From: Treponemataceae bacterium
GTDB taxonomy: Bacteria; Spirochaetota; Spirochaetia; Treponematales; Treponemataceae
DNA: 7,495 bases
Assembly (NCBI GenBank): GCA_024697985.1
Contig: JAILRX010000265.1
Coordinates: forward strand, 1 to 7,495
Direction: 5' to 3'
In this document: positions 1 to 5,828 of the stretch, in pieces
Numbering within the stretch: position 1 is the first letter of the stretch
How the letters are laid out: every line of letters starts with the position of its first letter
Made by a program: the position numbers and the translations under genes
The notes under the pieces: model-generated
The model's input: the letters and a program-made list of their open reading frames with translations, nothing else
Database searches by the model: none
Told to the model about the DNA's origin: nothing

Positions 1-621
1 ACAGATTCAAGCAAAATCTGTATCGATATGAGTACAATCGATCCAAGCGTTTCAGTAGAAATCAGCAAGATGGTAAAAGCTACAGGCGCTCAGTTCGCTG
101 ATGCACCGGTTGTAAAATCAAAACCAGCTGCAATCGCCGGAAAACTTGGAATCTACGTTGGATGCGACGAAGAACTTTTCGACAAAATCAAACCAATTCT
201 TGCTTACATGGGTGAAAACATCATCCGAATGGGTGGAAACGGAAAAGGTCTTGTAATGAAGATCTGTCACAACGCACTTGTTTCTCAGATTCAGAACGGC
301 GTTAACGAAACTTCAACACTTGCTGCTGCAAACGGTATCGACATCCTCACTTTTGCTCAGGCTATTTCTTACGGTGGAGGACAGAACTTCTACCTCGATT
401 CAAAGAAAGACGTCATCAGCAAAAACGATTTCACGACAGCTTTCAGTATCGAAAACGAACACAAAGACATCGGAATCTGCATGAAGCTCGCTGAAGAATG
501 CGGCGTTTACATGCCAGGTGAAGAAAACGCAAAACGTGTTTACGATGCCGCTATGGCAGCCGGTTACGGAAAAGAAGACTTTTCTGCAACAGTAAAGGTT
601 GTTAGAGCTCAGAAAAAATAA
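1..621 (+). CDS. beta-hydroxyacid dehydrogenase (3-hydroxyisobutyrate dehydrogenase / YihU-like aldehyde reductase family), 5' truncated
   Basis: The reading frame is open from base 1, so the true start and roughly the first 90 residues (the Rossmann GxGxxG part) lie outside the window; the ATG at 28 is internal. The visible 206 residues begin at the family signature 'IDMSTIDP' and continue with the substrate-loop position 'DAPV', the GG-N-GKG segment before the catalytic Lys (codon 259-261, 'GLVMKICHN'), and the C-terminal 'EHKDIGI' helix and 'AGYGKEDFSA' motif. Members reduce small aldehydes or oxidise hydroxyacids with NAD(P)H in the cytosol. The usual 'SGG' after 'DAPV' is replaced by 'VKSKPAA'. 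Set against remembered E. coli YihU (sulfolactaldehyde reductase, 'DVPVGRTSANA'), a Lys (115-117) falls where YihU has the substrate-loop Arg. A role as reductase of an anionic aldehyde is inferred. Family sure, substrate unsure. Confidence 0.9.
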   Translation, partial: TDSSKICIDMSTIDPSVSVEISKMVKATGAQFADAPVVKSKPAAIAGKLGIYVGCDEELFDKIKPILAYMGENIIRMGGNGKGLVMKICHNALVSQIQNGVNETSTLAAANGIDILTFAQAISYGGGQNFYLDSKKDVISKNDFTTAFSIENEHKDIGICMKLAEECGVYMPGEENAKRVYDAAMAAGYGKEDFSATVKVVRAQKK

Positions 622-635
622 GGTTTTGCACTTAA

Positions 636-679
636 TTCAGGCTATTTTAGCGGGGACAGTCGTTTCAGGCTATCCCCGC
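636..679 (+). promoter_or_regulatory. intercistronic direct repeat and GC-rich hairpin just before the next ribosome binding site
   Basis: The gap between the dehydrogenase and the DUF4867 gene contains TTCAGGCTAT twice (636-645 and 664-673). It also holds an inverted repeat, GCGGGGA (650-656) with TCCCCGC (673-679), extended by AG/CT after one mismatch, around a 10-base loop. The stem ends at 679 and the Shine-Dalgarno AGGA begins at 680. There is no T-run after the stem, so it is not a classical intrinsic terminator. An mRNA-processing, stabilising or translation-tuning element between two operon genes is inferred. Confidence 0.6.
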
Positions 680-690
680 AGGACTTAAAA

Positions 691-1395
691 ATGGAAATTT
701 TAGATAGACTAAATTCAGTAAATGATGTCCCGGTAACCTCAGTTTTCTCCGAAGAATTCGCACCTTATGGCCGCGTTCTTCAGGGTTATGATTTTTCTGC
801 CATGTGTTCATACATGGAAAAACATACTGATATTCCAGAAAACGGAAATGTGTATGTTGCAAGCGTTCCTGAAATGGAAGCAATTGATACGGCAGAAAAA
901 GTTAGCAGGACAATTTACGGACAGATGCCCGTTCAGATCGGTTACTGCAACGGACGAAATTCCACATACAACGGATTTGAATATCACAAGGGAAGCGAAA
1001 TCAACGTAGCAGTTACAGATTTTGTACTTTGTCTTGGTCACGTATGGGAAATCAAAAACAATCATTACGACAACAAAGATGCAAGGCTTTTCTTTGTACC
1101 TAAAGGAACAGCAATCGAAATGTTCCAGACAACACTGCATCTTTCACCGCTGAAAGTTTGTGACGAAGGATTCAAGGGAATCGTCATTTTGCCGCGCGGT
1201 ACAAACACACCGCTTGATGAAACAGCTAAAAAAGAACGCGACGAAATTGTAGAAAAACTTGGCGAAGAAAACTGCGAAAACAGACTGCTTTTGCAGAAAA
1301 ACAAGTGGGTTATTTCACATCCACAACGCGAACCTTTGATTAAGCAGGGAGCTTTTCCTGGAATCATCGGCGAAAACAAAGAGATGAAGTACTAA
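691..1395 (+). CDS. DUF4867 family protein, cupin-like, possible sugar isomerase
   Basis: This 234-residue cytosolic protein has no signal peptide or membrane segment. Shine-Dalgarno AGGA (680-683) sits seven bases before the ATG, which supports this start. The pattern matches my recollection of DUF4867: 'YGRVLQGYD' near residues 26-34, a core 'GYCNGRN...FEYHKGSEINVA' at 84-107, 'TTLHLSP' at 147-153, 'ILPRGTNTPL' at 166-175 and 'NKWVISH' at 204-210. Glu97, His99, Glu103 and His150 are spaced like metal ligands of cupin isomerases and lyases (KduI, cupin phosphoglucose isomerase, ureidoglycolate lyase), so a metal-dependent isomerase or lyase is plausible. The TauE/SafE gene starts one base after its stop, indicating one transcript. 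The biochemical role is not known to me; the isomerase idea is inference from residue pattern and context. Confidence 0.75.
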   Translation: MEILDRLNSVNDVPVTSVFSEEFAPYGRVLQGYDFSAMCSYMEKHTDIPENGNVYVASVPEMEAIDTAEKVSRTIYGQMPVQIGYCNGRNSTYNGFEYHKGSEINVAVTDFVLCLGHVWEIKNNHYDNKDARLFFVPKGTAIEMFQTTLHLSPLKVCDEGFKGIVILPRGTNTPLDETAKKERDEIVEKLGEENCENRLLLQKNKWVISHPQREPLIKQGAFPGIIGENKEMKY

Positions 1396-1396
1396 G

Positions 1397-2170
1397 ATGA
1401 CATTACCTTATTTAATTTTTTATTGTGTCATTCTCCTGGCCAACATCATTCAGGGAATTACCGGTTTTGCAGGAACCATTCTTGCAATGCCTGTAAGCAT
1501 GATGACGGTAGGATTCGAGGTTGCCCGACCAGTCTTGAACGGTCTGGGTATTCTTGCAGGCCTTATGGTTTTGGTCACCTGCTACAAGAAAATCAACTGG
1601 ATTGAATTTACTCAAATCATTCTTGTCATGGCAACTGGAATCGTAATCGGTATGGTCATCAAGCACACTTTGGTTGGAAAGGGAAAAATTCTTTTCATTA
1701 TTCTGGGTGTTTTCATCATCATCATCGCAGTTATCGGACTAATCAAAATGTTCGTTCCGATGAAAAAGCTTGAAGACAAAAAAGAAAAAATGCCAAAGGA
1801 TGCAAGGACCATCACGACACTCATAGCTGATTACGGGCTTCTTTTGGGGTCAGGAATTATCCACGGTATGTTCGTAAGTGGCGGCCCGCTTTTGATTGCA
1901 TATTTAACACGAAAAATAAAGGACAAGGATACATTCCGGGCAACCATCTCAACAGTTTGGATTTTGCTCAACGGAATTATTTTTGCAACCGACTGCATAA
2001 ACGGAGTTTACACAAAACCACTTCTGGTTACTCAGGCAATTTCAATTCCATTTATGTGTGCAGGAGTTGTCATCGGAGGATTCCTGTACAAGCACATGAG
2101 TCAGAAAGTATTCATCATTTTGACTTATATTTTATTGATTATTTCAGGCATCAGCTTGATCTTTAAGTAA
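1397..2170 (+). CDS. TauE/SafE family (DUF81) sulfite/organosulfonate-type membrane permease
   Basis: This 257-residue integral membrane protein has about eight hydrophobic helices (near residues 5-33, 43-62, 71-88, 97-119, 142-168, 183-200, 208-229, 236-255). It has the internal two-repeat layout of TauE/SafE, with glycine-rich 'QGITGFAGTILAMP' at 19-32 in the first half and 'GIIHGMFVSGGPLL' at 153-166 in the second. A charged loop around 122-137 separates the halves. Characterised relatives export sulfite, sulfoacetate or other sulfonates and carboxylates. The ATG is one base after the preceding stop with no strong Shine-Dalgarno, so translation is probably coupled to the DUF4867 gene. Its stop overlaps the first possible ATG of the next frame. 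Export of an anionic end product made by this operon is inferred; the substrate cannot be read from sequence. Confidence 0.88.
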   Translation: MTLPYLIFYCVILLANIIQGITGFAGTILAMPVSMMTVGFEVARPVLNGLGILAGLMVLVTCYKKINWIEFTQIILVMATGIVIGMVIKHTLVGKGKILFIILGVFIIIIAVIGLIKMFVPMKKLEDKKEKMPKDARTITTLIADYGLLLGSGIIHGMFVSGGPLLIAYLTRKIKDKDTFRATISTVWILLNGIIFATDCINGVYTKPLLVTQAISIPFMCAGVVIGGFLYKHMSQKVFIILTYILLIISGISLIFK

Positions 2171-2181
2171 TGGAGGATTAT

Positions 2182-3537
2182 ATGAAAAATTTTCAGGTAG
2201 CTTACATTCCAATCGGAGTTCCAACTTTCCACTTGGAAAGCGCACAGAAAGAATTCGACAAATCAGTTGAACTTTTAACAAAACTTTCAAAACCAATCGA
2301 GGCTGATCTCAGGGTCCCTTCAGAGATGCTTCTTTCAATTGATAAACTTAAGAACTTTATCGATACAATCGAACCGGACCTGATTGTTCTCCAGAACATC
2401 ACTTTCGCAAATGCTGCCTATGCAAGCGAAGTTCTCAAAAACTTTGACTGCCCTATCCTTCTCTGGACCTTACGGGAACCTGTCATTGACGGTGGCCGAC
2501 TCAGACTTAATTCACTTACAGGTGCATATTCAGCAGCAAATGCAATCAAGGAATTCCGTCCTGATGCAAAATTTGAATATATTTTCGGCGCTCCTCAGGA
2601 AGAAAAAGTTGAGGCAAAAATCAACTCTACAATTCGGGCTGCCTACATGGTTTTCAAGATGAAATCCCTCAAACTTGCCGCAATCGGACACACACCACAG
2701 GGTTTTGGCTTTGGACGAGCATTCGATTCTGACATCATGAAGACTTTTGGAGTTACGCTTGAATCAATTGAAGCCCGAGAACTTATCGACAGAGCAAAAA
2801 CCTTCTCTGATGACGACATCAAAGAATATCTTAAAAATGCAGAATCAAAAATGTGCGGACTGGAAAACACTCCGGAAAAAAACAGACTGGATTTTGCAAG
2901 ACTTTACCGTTCATACAAAGAATATGTTACGAACAACAACATCGGAGCAATTGCATCCCGATGCTGGCCTGACTTTTTCACGGCATTCGGCACGCCGGTC
3001 TGTGCAGTACTTGCAATGATCAATGATCTTGGAGTTGCCGCAAGCTGCGAAGCTGATACTTATGGAGCTCTTTCAATGTATCTTTCAATGCAGCTGACAG
3101 ACAGAGCCTGTTTCTTTGGAGATCCGGTCTCTATGGACGAAAAAGAAAACACCATTACATTCTGGCACTGTGGAACTGCAGCCTGCTCACTGGCCAGAAA
3201 GGATACTGGAGCAAAAGTTGACGTTCATTGTAACAGAAAAATCGGTCCAACTCTTGATTTTGGATGTATTTCTTGCGATAATGTAACCATATTTAGAATT
3301 GGTAAAGATTGTAGAGGAAAATTCCGATTCTTCATTGCGGATGGAAAAGTTTTAGATAAGCCAAAGCAATTCAATGGAACATCTATCGTTGTGCAAACTA
3401 AGAATTCTGCAGAAAAAATCGTTAACGAAAGTGTTCTTGAAGGCTGGGAACCTCATTTCGTCGTAGCATACGGAGATATTGCTGCCGAACTTAAGTCCAT
3501 TGCCAATATGCTGAATATTGATATTAATATTTGGTAG
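2182..3537 (+). CDS. L-fucose/L-arabinose isomerase-like protein (COG2407 type)
   Basis: I chose the ATG at 2182 (451 residues) over the in-frame ATG at 2170 because a strong Shine-Dalgarno GGAGG (2172-2176) lies five bases before it and inside the longer version. The protein shows the L-fucose isomerase fold pattern: an N-terminal 'AYIPIGVPTFH', a central region, then 'SRCWPDFF' at 259-266, 'CEADTYGAL' with candidate catalytic Glu290, 'FFGDPV' with Asp314, 'FWHCGTAACS' with His329, and a C-terminal 'EPHFVVAYGD' with His425. The Glu, Asp and His match the Mn2+-binding set of fucose isomerase as I know it, so aldose-ketose isomerisation in the cytosol is likely. It is shorter than classical FucI (about 590 residues), as is normal for this branch. 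The substrate is unknown; neighbours suggest an anionic or sulfonated sugar. The ROK gene starts within about ten bases of its stop. Confidence 0.85.
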   Translation: MKNFQVAYIPIGVPTFHLESAQKEFDKSVELLTKLSKPIEADLRVPSEMLLSIDKLKNFIDTIEPDLIVLQNITFANAAYASEVLKNFDCPILLWTLREPVIDGGRLRLNSLTGAYSAANAIKEFRPDAKFEYIFGAPQEEKVEAKINSTIRAAYMVFKMKSLKLAAIGHTPQGFGFGRAFDSDIMKTFGVTLESIEARELIDRAKTFSDDDIKEYLKNAESKMCGLENTPEKNRLDFARLYRSYKEYVTNNNIGAIASRCWPDFFTAFGTPVCAVLAMINDLGVAASCEADTYGALSMYLSMQLTDRACFFGDPVSMDEKENTITFWHCGTAACSLARKDTGAKVDVHCNRKIGPTLDFGCISCDNVTIFRIGKDCRGKFRFFIADGKVLDKPKQFNGTSIVVQTKNSAEKIVNESVLEGWEPHFVVAYGDIAAELKSIANMLNIDINIW

Positions 3538-3545
3538 GTAAAAAA

Positions 3546-4643
3546 GTGAACAAACATGGAATGAACATGGAGCAGGTAAAATTACAGAACCGCTCCGTCA
3601 TTCTGCATTGTATTAATGATGCAGGCTCGATTTCAAGGAAGGACATTGCGGAAAAGACAGGGCTAACCGCCGCTGCCGTTACTTTAATCTGTAACGAATT
3701 TCTCCGTGATAAACTGATTATTGAAGGCGAGTCTGTAAAAAAAGAAATCGGTTCGGGAGCAGGAAGACGAAAGGTCCTGATCTCGATCGATTACAAATCC
3801 AACTATTTTGTAGCAATTTCAATCGAAACCGACAGAACTGTAATTGCAATTACAGACATGCAGGGAAATCCTTCAAAGATTGAAACCATTGAGACAAACA
3901 AAAACTGTCCACCAGAAGAATTCCTTAATTCTATTTCAGATTGTGCAAAAAAAATGATTTCAGAATGTGACCAGGAAATCAAGGAAAAGATTTCATTGGG
4001 TGCTGTTTCAATTCCAGGAATCGTTGATGCTGAAAAAGGCAAGAGTCTCCAGGCTTACGGAATCTGGAATGAAGAAGTTGATGTCTGCAAAATCCTTAAG
4101 GAAAAAACAGGAATCGATTTCGTAATCGAAAACAACGTTATCGCTTTTGCACGTGCCGAGCAGATTTTTGCAACCGGAAAATACAAGGAAAATGTTCTTG
4201 TAATAAAATGGGGACCTGGTGTTGGTGCTGCCAATTTCGTTGAAAACCAGATTTACACAGGTTTCAGAGGACGTCCGGCAGAACTCGGACACTTTATTGT
4301 AGATCCTAATGGCGAACAGTGCGTTTGCGGACAGAGAGGTTGTCTTGAAACATTCGTTTCAGCAAAAGCTCTCAGCCAAAAGAATGAACAGGAAACAGCA
4401 GAAGCTATCGACAAGTTTGCTATCACAATTGCAAACCTTGCTCGAGTTTTGACACCGGACAGAGTTATCCTTTACGGAGAACTTGCAAAGGACGAAAAAT
4501 ATCAGTCACTGCTCAAAGAATCTGCTAAAAAATACTACAGAAATTACACTGATAAAAAGATGCGCTATACAAAACTTGAAGACTGCGAAGATTACATCGG
4601 ACCAGTTTCAGTTGCCATCGACGTCATTTTCCAAGGAAAATAA
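3546..4643 (+). CDS. ROK-family transcriptional repressor (NagC/Mlc-like)
   Basis: An N-terminal winged helix-turn-helix (about residues 15-60, 'ILHCINDAGSISRKDIAEKTGLTAAAVTLICNEFL') is followed by a ROK sugar-binding domain. The start is uncertain: TTG 3531, GTG 3546, ATG 3561 and ATG 3567 are all in frame. GTG 3546 (365 residues) is preferred because AGG at 3536-3538 gives seven-base spacing; ATG 3561 or 3567 are alternatives. The ROK zinc motif is intact: 'ELGHF' with His249 and 'CVCGQRGCLE' at 259-268. The kinase features have decayed. The N-terminal DxGxT phosphate loop reads 'SIETDRT', and the catalytic 'END' is 'ENN' (195-197), so it should bind sugar without phosphorylating it. Last in the operon, it probably represses the operon until the substrate or an intermediate is present. 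Its operator would lie upstream of the window. Confidence 0.9.
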   Translation: MNKHGMNMEQVKLQNRSVILHCINDAGSISRKDIAEKTGLTAAAVTLICNEFLRDKLIIEGESVKKEIGSGAGRRKVLISIDYKSNYFVAISIETDRTVIAITDMQGNPSKIETIETNKNCPPEEFLNSISDCAKKMISECDQEIKEKISLGAVSIPGIVDAEKGKSLQAYGIWNEEVDVCKILKEKTGIDFVIENNVIAFARAEQIFATGKYKENVLVIKWGPGVGAANFVENQIYTGFRGRPAELGHFIVDPNGEQCVCGQRGCLETFVSAKALSQKNEQETAEAIDKFAITIANLARVLTPDRVILYGELAKDEKYQSLLKESAKKYYRNYTDKKMRYTKLEDCEDYIGPVSVAIDVIFQGK

Positions 4644-4653
4644 TTAATTTTCC
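4635..4653. promoter_or_regulatory. short inverted repeat spanning two convergent stop codons
   Basis: GGAAAAT (4635-4641) is mirrored by ATTTTCC (4647-4653) around five bases. The TAA of the ROK gene (4641-4643) and the TAA of the thiamine pyrophosphokinase gene (4644-4646, opposite strand) lie inside it with no base between the genes. The stem is A+T rich and short, so a role as a bidirectional transcription stop is only a weak possibility. Confidence 0.3.
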
Positions 4654-5291
4654 ATTACAAAAACAAAGCCCTCCCCTGCAGTTATCGAAACTTCAGGAGA
4701 AACCCACTCGTTGCTAATTCCAATCGGATAATCATTAGTCAGAGAAACAGCATCAACGTCATATTTCGACCCCGAAATAGAAACGTTCTTGCATGGTTCT
4801 CCTGCACTGAAAACAGAAAAATATGACTGACCATTTTTAGGAAAGATTCGGCTCTCGTTTGAAAGAACCGTGCATACGGTTCCATCCCCAAAAGCCGTAA
4901 CTGGAATTCCATTTTTTTTAAGAAAAACCATTGTCTGAAGGTTTGCAAAAGAATGATCCAGCCTTCCGCCGAACGCACAAAGAATAAAGACTTTTTCAAA
5001 GCCCTGCTCGACACAAATTCTAGCTGCAAACATCGTATCCGTGTCGTCCTTTTCGCAAGGCAGTTTTTTTATGCTGATTTTCTTTTCAGAAGCTTTTTTG
5101 GACGCAGATGAAAAATCCATGCTGTCAAAATCCCCGATTAAAAGAGATGTTTTCAGATTCAACTTTTCGGCATTTTCAAAACCATAATCACAGGCGATTA
5201 CAAAATCAGCATCTTGAATTACTCTTTCAAAGGCTTCAGGAATCTTTGAAAAAGTTCCGCCAGATACTATCACACATGTTTTTTTATTCAT
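4644..5291 (-). CDS. thiamine pyrophosphokinase (thiamine diphosphokinase)
   Basis: This 215-residue cytosolic enzyme transfers pyrophosphate from ATP to thiamine to make thiamine diphosphate. All main family motifs are present in order: 'ACDYG' at 33-37 (usually AxDGG), 'GDFDS' at 53-57, 'KDDTDT' at 81-86, 'GGRLDHSFANL' at 108-118, and the C-terminal thiamine-binding 'GISNEW' around 191-196. The length is normal for bacterial TPK. The second Gly of the usual DGG is kept while the first is Tyr, a mild change. The start ATG has only a weak GGA upstream. The gene follows the nuclease gene on the same strand after 21 bases, so it is probably co-transcribed from that promoter. It runs convergent to the ROK gene, and I see no functional tie to that operon. 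The symbol is usually thiN or tnr, left blank because naming varies. Confidence 0.92.
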   Translation of the reverse strand: MNKKTCVIVSGGTFSKIPEAFERVIQDADFVIACDYGFENAEKLNLKTSLLIGDFDSMDFSSASKKASEKKISIKKLPCEKDDTDTMFAARICVEQGFEKVFILCAFGGRLDHSFANLQTMVFLKKNGIPVTAFGDGTVCTVLSNESRIFPKNGQSYFSVFSAGEPCKNVSISGSKYDVDAVSLTNDYPIGISNEWVSPEVSITAGEGFVFVMEN

Positions 5292-5312
5292 ATTTCAATC
5301 CATCAACTTTAC

Positions 5313-5765
5313 TTAAATTCTTACCACGGTATAGCGAACGCGGCCTTCTTCAATTGCCTTCTGTACTTCTTTTTCACGCCTGCTTTGAACGGCAGAACCG
5401 GTTTTAATTTCGATAAATAATATTTCATCAATTTTGCGGTCTTCCAAAGCCTTATCCTCATCTTTTGTGACAAAACCGATAAAATCCACGGGTTTTCCCA
5501 AAAATTGAACGCATTCAGGATTGCACGGAAAATTCGGAAGATATGGAGCAATCTGTTCGGAAATCTGACCGGTAATTACGGAACGGGAACGGTTTACTGC
5601 ATCCTTGCGCTGCTTTTTAAACTCGCCGTGAAGTTTTATGCGCATATAAAGACAGCCAATCAGCACACCTAAAATTAAAATTACGACAAGACTTATTGCA
5701 AAAAAAGTCCAAAATAAATGGGGTTTTGCTAGAAGATTTTGCAAATACGCACTAGAAAGTTCCAT
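5313..5765 (-). CDS. membrane-anchored endonuclease related to archaeal Holliday junction resolvase
   Basis: This 150-residue protein has one hydrophobic helix near residues 18-40, a basic stretch at 42-62, then a compact nuclease domain. The domain matches the family annotated as Holliday-junction-resolvase-related endonuclease (Pfam Endonuc_Holl, from memory): 'RSRSVITGQISEQIAPYLP' at 59-77, 'FPCNPECVQFLGKPVDFIGF' at 79-98 and 'ILFIEIKTG' at 115-123. Glu70, Asp94 and the Glu119-x-Lys121 pair fit a PD-(D/E)XK active site. The anchor and basic linker suggest it sits at the inner membrane with the nuclease in the cytosol. No Shine-Dalgarno precedes the ATG, and an extended -10 lies only six bases upstream (separate entry). 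Actual DNA substrate and role are unknown; the name rests on fold similarity. Confidence 0.8.
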   Translation of the reverse strand: MELSSAYLQNLLAKPHLFWTFFAISLVVILILGVLIGCLYMRIKLHGEFKKQRKDAVNRSRSVITGQISEQIAPYLPNFPCNPECVQFLGKPVDFIGFVTKDEDKALEDRKIDEILFIEIKTGSAVQSRREKEVQKAIEEGRVRYTVVRI

Positions 5766-5771
5766 AAAGTT

Positions 5772-5780
5772 ATTATATCA
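5772..5780 (-). promoter_or_regulatory. extended -10 promoter for the nuclease / thiamine pyrophosphokinase pair
   Basis: On the minus strand the sequence reads TGATATAAT, a perfect extended -10 (TG-n-TATAAT). No good -35 is visible, which is usual for extended -10 promoters. Transcription would be expected to begin about six to eight bases downstream, at about 5764-5766, coinciding with the A of the nuclease ATG at 5765. Confidence 0.55.
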
Positions 5781-5791
5781 TAAACCGTAAA

Positions 5792-5802
5792 TATAGTATA
5801 AA
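5792..5802 (+). promoter_or_regulatory. probable -10 region of the OmpA-domain gene
   Basis: TATAGT (5792-5797) and overlapping TATAAA (5797-5802) are both plausible -10 elements, placed 27-37 bases before the ATG at 5829. The only -35 match I see is weak (TTATTA at 5770-5775, 16 bases before TATAGT), so the exact promoter is uncertain. A promoter is needed here because the upstream gene is divergent. Confidence 0.4.
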
Positions 5803-5815
5803 AAGTTTAAACTTT
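5802..5815. promoter_or_regulatory. 14-base perfect palindrome in the 5' leader of the OmpA-domain gene
   Basis: AAAGTTTAAACTTT reads the same on both strands. It lies directly after the candidate -10 and ends two bases before the Shine-Dalgarno GAGG (5817-5820). This is where a dimeric repressor would block transcription start. It is A+T rich, so a chance origin cannot be excluded. Confidence 0.4.
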
Positions 5816-5828
5816 CGAGGTACAAAGT

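Noticed and set aside
650..690. Rho-independent terminator after the dehydrogenase gene
   Set aside because: The stem is strong but is followed by AGGACTTAAAAATG, with no T-run, and it leads straight into a ribosome binding site in the same orientation.
808..1379. Long minus-strand open frames opposite the DUF4867 gene
   Set aside because: They lack ribosome binding sites and recognisable motifs, and they mirror a clearly conserved protein on the plus strand.
2170..2181. Start of the isomerase-like gene at the ATG overlapping the permease stop
   Set aside because: The only strong Shine-Dalgarno (2172-2176) lies inside that extension and is correctly spaced for the ATG at 2182.
4644..5291. 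Functional link between thiamine pyrophosphokinase and a transketolase-type sulfosugar pathway
   Set aside because: The gene is on the opposite strand, convergent, and paired with a nuclease gene. Adjacency alone does not support a link.
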